NCBI GenBank assembly: GCA_942493055.1
Contig: OW818680.1
Span: 4,898,001 to 4,962,000 of the forward strand
Origin: CAIZQW01 sp942493055
Lineage (GTDB): Bacteria; Verrucomicrobiota; Kiritimatiellia; RFP12; UBA1067
Direction of reading: 5' to 3'
DNA length: 64,000 nt
In this document: positions 48,289 through 56,440 of the stretch, in pieces
Position numbering within the stretch: position 1 is the first letter of the stretch
How the letters are laid out: each line of letters starts with the position of its first letter
Position numbers and translations under genes: made by a program
Notes under the pieces: generated by a model
Database searches by the model: none
The model's input: only the letters and a program-made list of their open reading frames with translations
What the model was told of the DNA's origin: nothing

Positions 48289-49668
48289 TTAACCGATCTC
48301 AAAGCCTGGGCGGATATGCGGGGTGAGCAGTTTGTTGGCGGCTTCGCTGTTCGTAAAGAGGCCTTTCTGCGCATCCCATTTCAATTCGCCTTGAACCTGC
48401 TGTGAGATACAGCCGAGGAGTACCAGTTCTGTCAGCGGGACGGAGTGGTCGTAGTCTGAGAAGGGACGCTTGCCGCCGCGAATCGCCTCGGCAAACTCCC
48501 AGTGGTGGTTGCGAACCCGTGGCAGCGTGACAGGTATGTTTTTGGCAGCGTCATGCTGCAAAACGCCCCTGAACTTCTCTTCGGATGCAAGGGATATCGC
48601 GTCATTCACAAAGATGCCGTTCTTGCCGATGATGATTGTGCCGCCCGGGGTTTTGCCGTAGGATGCCAAAATTTTTGGCGGCAGCTTTTCAGGATCAGGC
48701 AAGGTGTTTCCATCATACCAGTAAATCGTAACCGGTGTGGCTTGCCGCGCACTGACAGCGACGATCTTCACGGTTGTCGCAAGGGGATAGGTCTCTTTGA
48801 ATTTCGGGGTGCTCTTGACGGTTTCCACGGTCAGCACTTCGCGCAGGTCAAGTCCCCTGAAGAAGAAGCTCATGCCATGGCAGGCGATGTCGCCCATCGC
48901 ACCGGTGCCGAAGTCGAACCAGCCGCGCCATTTGAAGGTGTGATAGACGCCTGCTTTGTGGGGGCGCATGGGGGCGGTGCCGATGAAGAGATCCCAGTTC
49001 AGAAAGTCCGGAATTTTGTCCTCGCCCTCCGGACGGTCAAGGCCTTGCGGCCAAATGGGACGGTCTGTTGTGACATGAATATCTGAGATATCGCCGAGGA
49101 TTCCGGATTGAAGCACCTCGATATTCCTGCGCTGATGATCCGTACCGTTTCCGTTGTTGCCCATCTGGGTGAGCACGCCGCAGGCTTTAGCGACTTCATG
49201 GAATCGGCGGCACTCCCAGATGGTGCGCACGAGAGGCTTCTCAACATAGACGTGACACCCTTGTTTCATGGCTGCAATGGCTGCGGGCGCATGCGTGTGG
49301 TCAGGCGTGGAGACCACGACGGCATCCAAATCGTTTTCCTTGGCGAGCAGCTCACGGTAATCCCGATAGACGCGCGGTGCTGTCCCTGTTTTCTTTTTAA
49401 TGTGCTCCGAGAGATGATTCAGCGGGCGCATATCGACATCACAGATTGCAACAGCCTGTTCGCCCAATTCATCGAAAAACTCCCTGAAGTTTGCGCCGCC
49501 GCGTCCGCCGACACCGATGAACCCCATGTTGAGTTTTTCGCCTGGCTTACGAACATGTGTGGCGCGTGTTTGCACGATGCGGGGTGTTGTTTCGCCTCCG
49601 TTAACAGCGAACGCTCCTGCTGCAATGGTTCCCATTTCAAGAAAATGCCGACGTGTAGTCCTGCTCAT
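48289..49668 (-). CDS. Tat-exported Gfo/Idh/MocA oxidoreductase, copy A
   Basis: A 459-residue NAD(P)-dependent sugar oxidoreductase. The N-terminus MSRTTRRHFLEMGTIAAGAF is a twin-arginine signal. The Rossmann domain has NMGFIGVGGRGGANFREFF, CDVDMRPLNHL and the family motif YVEKPLVRTIWECR (Glu-Lys-Pro, about residue 140). The C-terminal alpha/beta domain contains GAMGDIACHGMSF and a Trp-Asp-rich region. An AAGGGGG ribosome binding site precedes the ATG. Gene ends 7 bases from the convergent DUF6055 gene. It probably makes a keto-sugar in the periplasm; substrate unknown. Confidence 0.87.
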   Translation of the reverse strand: MSRTTRRHFLEMGTIAAGAFAVNGGETTPRIVQTRATHVRKPGEKLNMGFIGVGGRGGANFREFFDELGEQAVAICDVDMRPLNHLSEHIKKKTGTAPRVYRDYRELLAKENDLDAVVVSTPDHTHAPAAIAAMKQGCHVYVEKPLVRTIWECRRFHEVAKACGVLTQMGNNGNGTDHQRRNIEVLQSGILGDISDIHVTTDRPIWPQGLDRPEGEDKIPDFLNWDLFIGTAPMRPHKAGVYHTFKWRGWFDFGTGAMGDIACHGMSFFFRGLDLREVLTVETVKSTPKFKETYPLATTVKIVAVSARQATPVTIYWYDGNTLPDPEKLPPKILASYGKTPGGTIIIGKNGIFVNDAISLASEEKFRGVLQHDAAKNIPVTLPRVRNHHWEFAEAIRGGKRPFSDYDHSVPLTELVLLGCISQQVQGELKWDAQKGLFTNSEAANKLLTPHIRPGFEIG

Positions 49669-49864
49669 GATCGTGTTCCCCCTTGTGTGGCTATGTAATT
49701 ATTTTTCCCCAATCGACTGTGATACAGTAGCAGAATGAGTCAGGAATTGCAATACGTCGCAGGAGTGGCAATTCTAATTGTGCGCAATTCTTATTATGGA
49801 CTTCCCTCGTTTGGAGTTCCGCCTTTAGGCGGTCTTGCTCATTTTTAGAATTGATGGATTGATA

Positions 49865-49893
49865 TTGAGATCGTTTGGATGGGGTGGTAATAT
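49865..49893 (+). promoter_or_regulatory. Promoter of the CE15-like esterase
   Basis: TTGAGA (49865-49870), 17 bp, TAATAT (49888-49893), then 10 nt to the ATG at 49904. The predicted leader is 5 nt or less and lacks a ribosome binding site. Confidence 0.65.
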
Positions 49894-49903
49894 AAAAAGC
49901 ATT

Positions 49904-51073
49904 ATGAAAGTACCTAATTTGCTGATGATGAGCCTGGTGGCCTTTGGCCAATCTGTAATTGCTGCAACAGAGATCCCTGATGTGTTAAAGATGTCGGACG
50001 GGAGTCCGGTGACCTCCGTTGCGGCTTGGGAGACGAAACGTCGTCCTGAAGTGCTGGAGCTGATGAAAACCCATGTGTATGGACGCAATCCGGTGGAGCG
50101 TCCTGAAAATCTGCGCTTTGAGTCCTTGGGTGCAGACAAGGAGATGATGGACGGCAAGGCCATCCGCAAGCGCGTGGCCATCTGCTACAAAGGCCCGGGC
50201 GGAGAGGGGCGTATTGAAGTCACTGCCTTCATTCCCAAGAGCGAGAAGCAGGTCCCTGCCTTTGTGCTGATCTGCAATCGGCCTGCCGGTAAGAATATTG
50301 ATCCTGAGCGGAAAGAGCTCAGTCCCTTCTGGCCGGCGGAGCAACTGGTCGCCAGGGGCTATGCCGCGATCGCCTACTACAATGGCGATGTGGATCCAGA
50401 CGTGCACGACGGCTTTACGAATGGCGTGCATGGTGTCTTCCAGCCTGACCCGAAGGTGCGGACCGCAGACTCCTGGGGCACCATAGCTGCGTGGGCGTGG
50501 GGCGCAAGCCGGGTGATGGATTGGATTGAGACGGAGAAGAAAATTAATAGCGCACAGGTAGGGGTTGTGGGGCACTCCCGTGGCGGCAAGACCGCACTCT
50601 GGTGCGGTGCGACGGATCAGCGCTTCGCGTTGACGATTTCCAATGATTCCGGATGCGGGGGCGCAAAGCTCAACCGCATGGATCTGCCTAAGTCGGAAAG
50701 CATCGCCAGAATCACCAAGTCCTTCCCACATTGGTTCTGCTTAAATTTCACAAAGTATGGAGAAGATCTTTCGGCGTTGCCGTTGGATCAACACATGCTG
50801 ATCGCCCTGATGGCCCCTCGGCTCGCTTACGTGGCTTCAGCCTCCTTGGATGATTGGGCGGGACAGCCTGGCGAGTTCCAGTCTTGCGTGCTGGCTTCAC
50901 CTGTCTGGAAGCTGTATGGCAAGGAGGGTCTTGTGGGCACCACGTTCCCGGCCGTGGATACACCGATGCAAGCGGGCTATGTCGGCTATCATCTGCGCAC
51001 CGGCAAGCACGACCTCGCCATCTATGACTGGGAACGCTACATGGACTTTGCCGACAAGCATTGGGGCAAGTAG
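49904..51073 (+). CDS. CE15-like glucuronoyl esterase / acetylxylan esterase-like hydrolase
   Basis: A 389-residue exported alpha/beta-hydrolase. A signal peptide ends near VIAATE. The N-terminal region has WETKRRPEVLELMKTHVYGR, typical of CE15. The nucleophile motif is GVVGHSRGGKTALWCGA (Ser about residue 225), followed by SNDSGCGGAKLNR, and the histidine lies in LRTGKHDLAIYDW (about 367). CE15 enzymes split the ester between lignin alcohols and glucuronoyl groups of xylan; bacterial members vary. The ATG at 49904 is chosen because it directly follows the promoter and begins the signal peptide. It fits the window's uronic-acid theme. Confidence 0.84.
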   Translation: MKVPNLLMMSLVAFGQSVIAATEIPDVLKMSDGSPVTSVAAWETKRRPEVLELMKTHVYGRNPVERPENLRFESLGADKEMMDGKAIRKRVAICYKGPGGEGRIEVTAFIPKSEKQVPAFVLICNRPAGKNIDPERKELSPFWPAEQLVARGYAAIAYYNGDVDPDVHDGFTNGVHGVFQPDPKVRTADSWGTIAAWAWGASRVMDWIETEKKINSAQVGVVGHSRGGKTALWCGATDQRFALTISNDSGCGGAKLNRMDLPKSESIARITKSFPHWFCLNFTKYGEDLSALPLDQHMLIALMAPRLAYVASASLDDWAGQPGEFQSCVLASPVWKLYGKEGLVGTTFPAVDTPMQAGYVGYHLRTGKHDLAIYDWERYMDFADKHWGK

Positions 51074-51076
51074 CTT

Positions 51077-51154
51077 AAAATAAAAAAGCCACAAACCATT
51101 TTCAGCTTGTAGCTTTTTACTTATTATTTCTCAAATGGCGGAGAGGGAGGGATT
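51077..51154. repeat. Direct repeat, copy A, with a tRNA-Ser 3' fragment
   Basis: A 78-bp sequence nearly identical to 51276-51352 (about three differences). It contains a terminator-like hairpin (51083-51118) and, at 51136-51154, the last 19 bases of the tRNA-Ser gene including CCA. The gap 51074-51508 holds this repeat, a unique segment, the second copy and the tRNA. Confidence 0.85.
51083..51118. terminator. Bidirectional terminator hairpin, copy A
   Basis: AAAAAGC (51083-51089) pairs with GCTTTTT (51112-51118), with an inner ACAA/TTGT stem. It follows the CE15-like gene on the plus strand. Confidence 0.75.
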
Positions 51155-51281
51155 GCCGCTCTGTCGCTGCCGCTCATCGCTCTCGCAAGCGAGCCTCAAA
51201 CGGGCGGTCGCCCGGCGCGAATACGCTTGGGCTTTGCGCGCGTTTGATCGAACCGGGGGTTCTCATCCCTCCCGGAAAATA

Positions 51282-51317
51282 AAAAAGCCACAAACCATTT
51301 TTAGCTTGTAGCTTTTT
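51282..51317. terminator. Bidirectional terminator hairpin, copy B
   Basis: AAAAAGC (51282-51288) pairs with GCTTTTT (51311-51317), the same structure as copy A, immediately downstream of tRNA-Ser on the minus strand. Confidence 0.78.
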
Positions 51318-51333
51318 ACTTTTTATTTCTCAA

Positions 51334-51423
51334 TGGCGGAGAGGGAGGGATTCGAACCCCCGGTGCCTTTCGACACGCATGATTTCGAGTCATGTGCATT
51401 AAACCGGGCTCTGCCACCTCTCC
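51334..51423 (-). tRNA. tRNA-Ser (anticodon CGA), CCA encoded
   Basis: On the minus strand the acceptor GGAGAGG pairs with CCTCTCC, then G73 and CCA. The anticodon stem CATGA/TCATG holds loop CTCGAAA, anticodon CGA. A long class II variable arm (GTGTCGAAAGGCAC) and T arm GGGGGTTCGAATCCC are present. Confidence 0.96.
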
Positions 51424-51442
51424 GTTTGAAAAATGAGTGTTC

Positions 51443-51472
51443 AGAATAGCGGATTTATGGCAAAATGGTCAA
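51443..51472 (-). promoter_or_regulatory. Promoter of tRNA-Ser
   Basis: On the minus strand TTGACC (51467-51472), 18 bp, TATTCT (51443-51448), about 19 bp before the mature tRNA 5' end. Confidence 0.65.
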
Positions 51473-51508
51473 GTGTCATTTACATAAATTAGATTTTTTT
51501 GTTTTGCT

Positions 51509-52696
51509 ATGAAGAGAGTTTTGTTTATTACGTCGAAAGTGTGTTACCCGTGGGTTGGCGGGAGTTATCGCATTCGCCACACATTGGAGGCCCTTGTTTC
51601 ACTGGGTTACGCGGTTGACCTGGTCATGATTCCATCAGAGCATTCGTACGCCATGGAAGGGGTCACTGTCTATGAAGTCCCGCGCTTGCCGTTCTGTAAA
51701 CGTCTGCCGGACGGGCCGTCAATCCGCAGATATGTGCTGGATTTCCTGATGCTGTTTCGTGCGGTCTTCCAGACTGGACACGTGCGGTATGACTTAATTC
51801 ATGGGGTTGATGATTGCGGCGTCATTGCCTGGCTTGCGGGCACGCTGGCGAAGCGCCCCTATGTTTATGAAATTCAGGGCGATGCGGATAGTGCACGGAT
51901 ATCCCCCTTTCGCAAAGGACTGCGCCGCATCGTGTCTGTCTTAAATCGACAGGCCTTGAAACATGCTGATGTCGTCATCTCCGAAGACATGGCTGCGGTT
52001 GCGCTGTTGGCGCAATGGGGGCGCGGTGCGCGCGTCAGTGTCATTCCGGATATTCCCTCCCTGGCAGAGGAGGTGCCCTTCCCTGCGCAGAACTTGGCGC
52101 GTGCACGGTATTGTGCAGGCGGGAAGGTACTGGTGACGTGCGTGGGGTCCTATCAGCACTTTAAGGGGCTGGGTCTCTTTTTTAATGCGATGCCCCAAGT
52201 GTTAAGCAAGAACGGCCAAGTGCGTTTTGTCGTTGTCGGGGGCGCGGAGGCAACCATCAAGAAGATGAAGAAGGCTGTTCAGGAGGCGGGCATTGCTCAG
52301 TCTGTCGTGTTCACGGGCTGCGTGCCTTCGAGTGAGCTGGCGGCGCTGCTCTCGGTCTCGACCGTCCTTGTGGCACCGAGTCGCTCAGGCGTGTCCGTCC
52401 CGGTCAAGGTCCTTGATTATCTGCGGGCGGGCAAGCCAGTTGTGGCTCCGGACACGCCGGTGTACCGCTCCCTGCTGTCGCGGCGTAACGCGTATGTGGT
52501 GCGACCCGAGCCGGATGCCATGGCCGAGGCGATCCTGCATGCGTGCGCGAATCCGCAGCAGGCTGAAACACTCGGCCAATGCGGCTTGGACACGTTGAGC
52601 GAAGAGCTTCGCACGCCCCAGGGGTTTCAAGAGTCCTTGCGGCGTTGCTATGGATATGTGGTCAAACAGACGGGGGCTGGGGTGGGTGTAAAATGA
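51509..52696 (+). CDS. GT4-family glycosyltransferase
   Basis: A 395-residue GT-B glycosyltransferase. The N-terminal acceptor domain has VLFITSKVCYPWVGGSYRIR and DLIHGVDDCGVIAWLAG. The C-terminal nucleotide-sugar domain (Glycos_transf_1) has LVTCVGSYQHFKGLGLFFNA, VFTGCVPSSELAALLS and VLVAPSRSGVSVPVKVLDYL, where the E-x7-E motif is degenerate (Ser in place of the first Glu). It overlaps murF by 4 bases, which ties it to cell-envelope synthesis. It likely adds a sugar to a lipid carrier or surface glycan; donor and acceptor are unknown. Confidence 0.85.
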   Translation: MKRVLFITSKVCYPWVGGSYRIRHTLEALVSLGYAVDLVMIPSEHSYAMEGVTVYEVPRLPFCKRLPDGPSIRRYVLDFLMLFRAVFQTGHVRYDLIHGVDDCGVIAWLAGTLAKRPYVYEIQGDADSARISPFRKGLRRIVSVLNRQALKHADVVISEDMAAVALLAQWGRGARVSVIPDIPSLAEEVPFPAQNLARARYCAGGKVLVTCVGSYQHFKGLGLFFNAMPQVLSKNGQVRFVVVGGAEATIKKMKKAVQEAGIAQSVVFTGCVPSSELAALLSVSTVLVAPSRSGVSVPVKVLDYLRAGKPVVAPDTPVYRSLLSRRNAYVVRPEPDAMAEAILHACANPQQAETLGQCGLDTLSEELRTPQGFQESLRRCYGYVVKQTGAGVGVK

Positions 52697-54093
52697 AGAC
52701 AGATTTTCCAATATTTGATGGACAGGAACTGGCGCGCTGGGCGCAGGGTGAATGGACAGGTTCAACGTCACAACAGGTCAAGGTGTCCGGGGTATCCCAG
52801 GATACACGGCTGTTAAAGCCGGGATACCTTTACGTGGCGCTCCGCGGGGAACGTTTTGACGGACATGATTTTATCCAAAAAGCTTTTGATTGCGGCGCTG
52901 CTGCTGCACTGGTCGAGCAGGCTTGGCAACCGGACAGCACGCTTGCTCATGTTCCGCTGATCCGTGTTCCGGATACGCGGAAGGCCTTGCAGGATATGGC
53001 CCACGCCTGGCGCATGAAGTCGTCTGCGAAAATTATCGGACTTTCGGGAAGTTCGGGGAAGACCACGACAAAAGAGATGACAGCGGCCTGCCTATCGGGC
53101 GCAGGTCGAGTCTGTGCGACGGAAGGCAATTTGAATAACGATATCGGGTTGCCGCTGAGCCTCTTGAAAATGTCTGCGGATACGGCTTATGGGGTCTTTG
53201 AGGCCGGCATGAATCATCCGGGTGAAATCCATGCGCTTGCTCACATTCTCAAACCGCAGGTCGCAGTCATCTCGAGCATCGGGAATGCGCATATCGAATT
53301 TTTTAATTCAATCGAAAATATCGCGCATGAAAAGGCAGACCTATTGCGTGCGTTGCCTGCTGATGGTTTCGCTGTACTGTGTCGTGAGACAACCTGTTTT
53401 GATATTCTTGCGAAGGCTTCTGCCGCGCCTGTGATCACAACATCCTTTGTCACGCGGGAGGCTGATTTTTATGGCGAGATCCTGGATGTTTCCACCGGCC
53501 TGATTCGCGTGGTTGAACGTGGCTCAGGCGATGCGAGTGAGCTGTCAAGCGGATTGCCGGGCGCCCATAATGCCTCCAATGCACTCTTGGCTTTTGCGAC
53601 AGCACGTTGCGCGGGCGTAACGGTTCAGCACGCTGTTGCCGGGCTGAAGAACATGGTGATGCCGGGCAAGCGCTGGGAGGTTGTTGAGCGCAAGGATGTC
53701 ACAGTCGTGAACGATGCCTACAATGCGAACCCAGACAGCATGATTGCGGTGATGCGGACATTTATGGCCATGCCCTGCAAAGGACGCCGCATCCTTGTTC
53801 TGGGCGATATGCGCGAACTTGGGACGCACAGTGAAGCTTTGCATCGCCTGGTTGGAAAAGAGATCGCTGCGTGCGCGCCTGATGCATTTTTTGCAGTGGG
53901 TGATATGGCGACAACGTTGATGGCGCATGAGGCGCTGGCCGCCGGGCTGCCTGCGGCTCGTGTCTATCTTGCAAAGACGACGCATGAGGCGGCTGAACAA
54001 CTTTCGGTTTTTGTGCGCGAAGGCGACAGCGTGTTGCTGAAAGCCTCGCGCGGTATGGCTTTGGAGAATATTTTAAATGAGTGGAAAATATGA
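52693..54093 (+). CDS. murF: UDP-MurNAc-tripeptide--D-Ala-D-Ala ligase
   Basis: Adds D-Ala-D-Ala to UDP-MurNAc-tripeptide in the cytoplasm. The 466 residues carry SQDTRLLKPGYLYVALRGER at the N-terminus, the P-loop IIGLSGSSGKTTTKEM, NLNNDIGLPLSLL, the Mur-ligase EAGMNHPGEI and SIGNAHIEFF, and the C-terminal VVNDAYNANPDSMIAVMR, all typical of MurF. Its start overlaps the GT4 stop, and its own end overlaps murD by 17 bases. The usual neighbour mraY is not between murF and murD here. Confidence 0.95.
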   Translation: MKTDFPIFDGQELARWAQGEWTGSTSQQVKVSGVSQDTRLLKPGYLYVALRGERFDGHDFIQKAFDCGAAAALVEQAWQPDSTLAHVPLIRVPDTRKALQDMAHAWRMKSSAKIIGLSGSSGKTTTKEMTAACLSGAGRVCATEGNLNNDIGLPLSLLKMSADTAYGVFEAGMNHPGEIHALAHILKPQVAVISSIGNAHIEFFNSIENIAHEKADLLRALPADGFAVLCRETTCFDILAKASAAPVITTSFVTREADFYGEILDVSTGLIRVVERGSGDASELSSGLPGAHNASNALLAFATARCAGVTVQHAVAGLKNMVMPGKRWEVVERKDVTVVNDAYNANPDSMIAVMRTFMAMPCKGRRILVLGDMRELGTHSEALHRLVGKEIAACAPDAFFAVGDMATTLMAHEALAAGLPAARVYLAKTTHEAAEQLSVFVREGDSVLLKASRGMALENILNEWKI

Positions 54094-55456
54094 TCGTGTG
54101 CATGCGCTCGTGTTGGGCGCATCCATCAGCGGTGAGTGGTCTGCGCGTCTGTTGCTGGCGCGCGGCGGGCGTGTGACGTTGCTGGATGAGAGTGACGGCG
54201 CGAAGCTTGCGGAAGTTGCTGAGCGTGTGCGTGCAGCGGGCGGCGAAGTGCTTTTCGGTAAGCGGGCATTGCCTGAAGGCGATGTGGATGTCTGCGTGGC
54301 AAGTCCTGCGTTCGCACTCAATCACGTCTGGATCAAGGCGTGTGAAGCACGCGGCATCCCTGTCATCTCAGAACTTGAACTCGGCGCGGAATATTGGCGC
54401 GGCAAGATGATTGCCATCACGGGTAGCAAAGGGAAAAGCTCACTTGTGAAATTTTGCGCAGACACCTTGAATCTGGCGGGTGTGGCTGCATCGCCTGCGG
54501 GCAATTATGGAATTCCCCTCTGCCAGCTTGTGATGGAAAAGCCCGATTTAGCATGGGCGGTTGTCGAAGTGAGTTCATTCCAGATGGAGCATTCACCGAC
54601 GTTTCATCCGCACATCGCCTTGCTGCTGAATTTACAGCCTGATCACTTGGATCGGCATGCTGATCTTGCAGAATACAAGCAGCTTAAATTCCGCATGTTT
54701 GCAAATATGGAGGCGCGCGATTATGCATTGCTTCCCTGTGATCTGGATGCAAAGCATTTGATGAACACGCGCGTGCCCTGTGAGCGTTTTGGTTCGGAAC
54801 AGACGAGCGACTGGGCCTATGAAGCAGGACAAATCATTCATAACCCGGCATCCCTGCAGCGCGGGACGTTAGCAGGGGAAACTGAATGCGGAACCTGCCT
54901 CCAGATAAAAGGCTCCTGGTTCGACAATGAGATATTGGGGCTTGCGGGTGCGGCTGGGTGTGCGATTTTGCTGCGGGTAGGATTATCGAAAGAGTCTATC
55001 TTTCAAGGGGTTATGTCTTTTAAGCCACTGTCGCACCGGGTTCAGGTGATTGGCACGGATGCGCGTGGTGTCACATGGATAGACGACTCAAAAGCCACGA
55101 GTCTGACCGCAACGGCAGCTGCGCTTCGGATGGTCAAAAAACCGGTCAGGCTGATCGCCGGCGGGATTCTCAAAGAAAAAGATTTAATTTTCATAAAAGA
55201 ATTACTGACACAGACCACCCAAAAAGTGTATCTTATTGGTGAATGTGCAGGAGAAATGGAAAATGCGTGGGCATCGACCGTTCCCTGCGAAATTTACGGA
55301 ACGATCGATCGCGCAGTAGCTGCTGCGGCGCAGGATGCTCTGTCAAAGGAGACTGTACTGCTTTCGCCGGGTACTGCAAGTTTTGATCAGTTTAGCAGCT
55401 ATCGTGAAAGAGGGGAACGTTTCACACAATTGGTTCGCGCGGTTGCGAATCTGTGA
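54077..55456 (+). CDS. murD: UDP-N-acetylmuramoylalanine--D-glutamate ligase
   Basis: Adds D-glutamate to UDP-MurNAc-L-Ala. The N-terminal Rossmann-like domain has ALVLGASISGEWSARLLLAR; the ATP site is MIAITGSKGKSSLVKF (P-loop); VVEVSSFQMEHS and LNLQPDHLDRH are the MurD-specific central motifs; WIDDSKATSLTATAAAL and TVLLSPGTASFDQFSSYRER complete it. Length 459 is normal. The SxGK[T/S] loop ends in serine rather than threonine, which is tolerated. A 17-base overlap with murF indicates translational coupling. Confidence 0.95.
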   Translation: MSGKYDRVHALVLGASISGEWSARLLLARGGRVTLLDESDGAKLAEVAERVRAAGGEVLFGKRALPEGDVDVCVASPAFALNHVWIKACEARGIPVISELELGAEYWRGKMIAITGSKGKSSLVKFCADTLNLAGVAASPAGNYGIPLCQLVMEKPDLAWAVVEVSSFQMEHSPTFHPHIALLLNLQPDHLDRHADLAEYKQLKFRMFANMEARDYALLPCDLDAKHLMNTRVPCERFGSEQTSDWAYEAGQIIHNPASLQRGTLAGETECGTCLQIKGSWFDNEILGLAGAAGCAILLRVGLSKESIFQGVMSFKPLSHRVQVIGTDARGVTWIDDSKATSLTATAAALRMVKKPVRLIAGGILKEKDLIFIKELLTQTTQKVYLIGECAGEMENAWASTVPCEIYGTIDRAVAAAAQDALSKETVLLSPGTASFDQFSSYRERGERFTQLVRAVANL

Positions 55457-55493
55457 GACAGTCGCTTTCACGAGGCGAATTGTGAGGAGAGTT

Positions 55494-56426
55494 ATGAAGA
55501 ATTGTTCTATCACGCGCACGGCTGTCGGTGCGGGTTTAGTGGCTAGTTTCATGTTAATGCAAGGGTGCTCCTATTTTGGCGGGGAGACGAAGACTGAAGA
55601 ACCGACGACGGTTATTCCGCCGACAGAGACGGTAGAGCCTGTCAAAGAGCCTGCGGTGGAGATTAAGCCTGTTGCTGCGACAACACCTTACACCATTGCA
55701 AAGGGTGATACGATTTCAGGTGTTGCTCTCCGTTACGGGCTGCGCTGGCAGGATGTGCTGGCCGTCAACCCCGGCATCTCTCCGAACAAGCTGCGCATTG
55801 GTCAAGTCATTCAGTTGCCTGGACAGGTTGATACCTCCAAGCATGTTGTGCCTGTAAAGAAGGCAACGGCGCCCAAGAGCACAGCACCTAAGACGTCAGC
55901 TCCGAAGTCCGCGAAGACGAGCACCGGACCGGGCACGGCTTATGTCGTCAAGAGCGGCGATTCACTCGGCGGCATTGCTTATCGTCATGGCGTAAAGGTT
56001 GACGCGATCCGTAAAGCGAACAATCTGACCAGCGACAAGTTGTCCATCAACCAGAAGCTCACGATCCCCGGCGCAAAGAAGGTTGCAGCAACGCCGAAGA
56101 CCGATGTGAAAAAGGTTGATCCCGTGAAGGTCGAAGCGGTGACACCTCCGGTAGAGGTTAAGCCGGTCGAAGCTGTCATGCCTCCGCCGGTTGACACGAA
56201 TACGACGGTCGCTCCTGTGACCCCTGCACCTGCAGATCCGGCTGTAACGCCTCCTGTGGCGCCAGCAGCGAACGCACAGACCTATACCGTCAAGGAAGGC
56301 GAAGATCTGTATGCAGTCGCTATCCGTTGGGGGGTCAGCCCGAGCGATCTGAAGGCGCTGAACAATCTGACCACGACAGACCTCAAGGCTGGCATGGTTC
56401 TCCAGATCCCGGCTAGCGCACAGTAG
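55494..56426 (+). CDS. Lipoprotein with three LysM domains
   Basis: A 310-residue outer-surface or periplasmic lipoprotein. The signal peptide ends at lipobox LMQGC (Cys at residue 25). LysM domain 1 (about 62-108) starts TPYTIAKGDTISGVALRYG, domain 2 (about 146-190) AYVVKSGDSLGGIAYRHG, and domain 3 (about 260-308) TYTVKEGEDLYAVAIRWG. They are joined by Lys/Pro/Ala- and Val/Pro-rich linkers. LysM binds peptidoglycan N-acetylglucosamine. A GAGGAGA ribosome binding site precedes the ATG at 55494. Its place between murD and ftsW suggests a role in septal or wall synthesis. Confidence 0.9.
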   Translation: MKNCSITRTAVGAGLVASFMLMQGCSYFGGETKTEEPTTVIPPTETVEPVKEPAVEIKPVAATTPYTIAKGDTISGVALRYGLRWQDVLAVNPGISPNKLRIGQVIQLPGQVDTSKHVVPVKKATAPKSTAPKTSAPKSAKTSTGPGTAYVVKSGDSLGGIAYRHGVKVDAIRKANNLTSDKLSINQKLTIPGAKKVAATPKTDVKKVDPVKVEAVTPPVEVKPVEAVMPPPVDTNTTVAPVTPAPADPAVTPPVAPAANAQTYTVKEGEDLYAVAIRWGVSPSDLKALNNLTTTDLKAGMVLQIPASAQ

Positions 56427-56440
56427 GCGCATCGAGCGGT

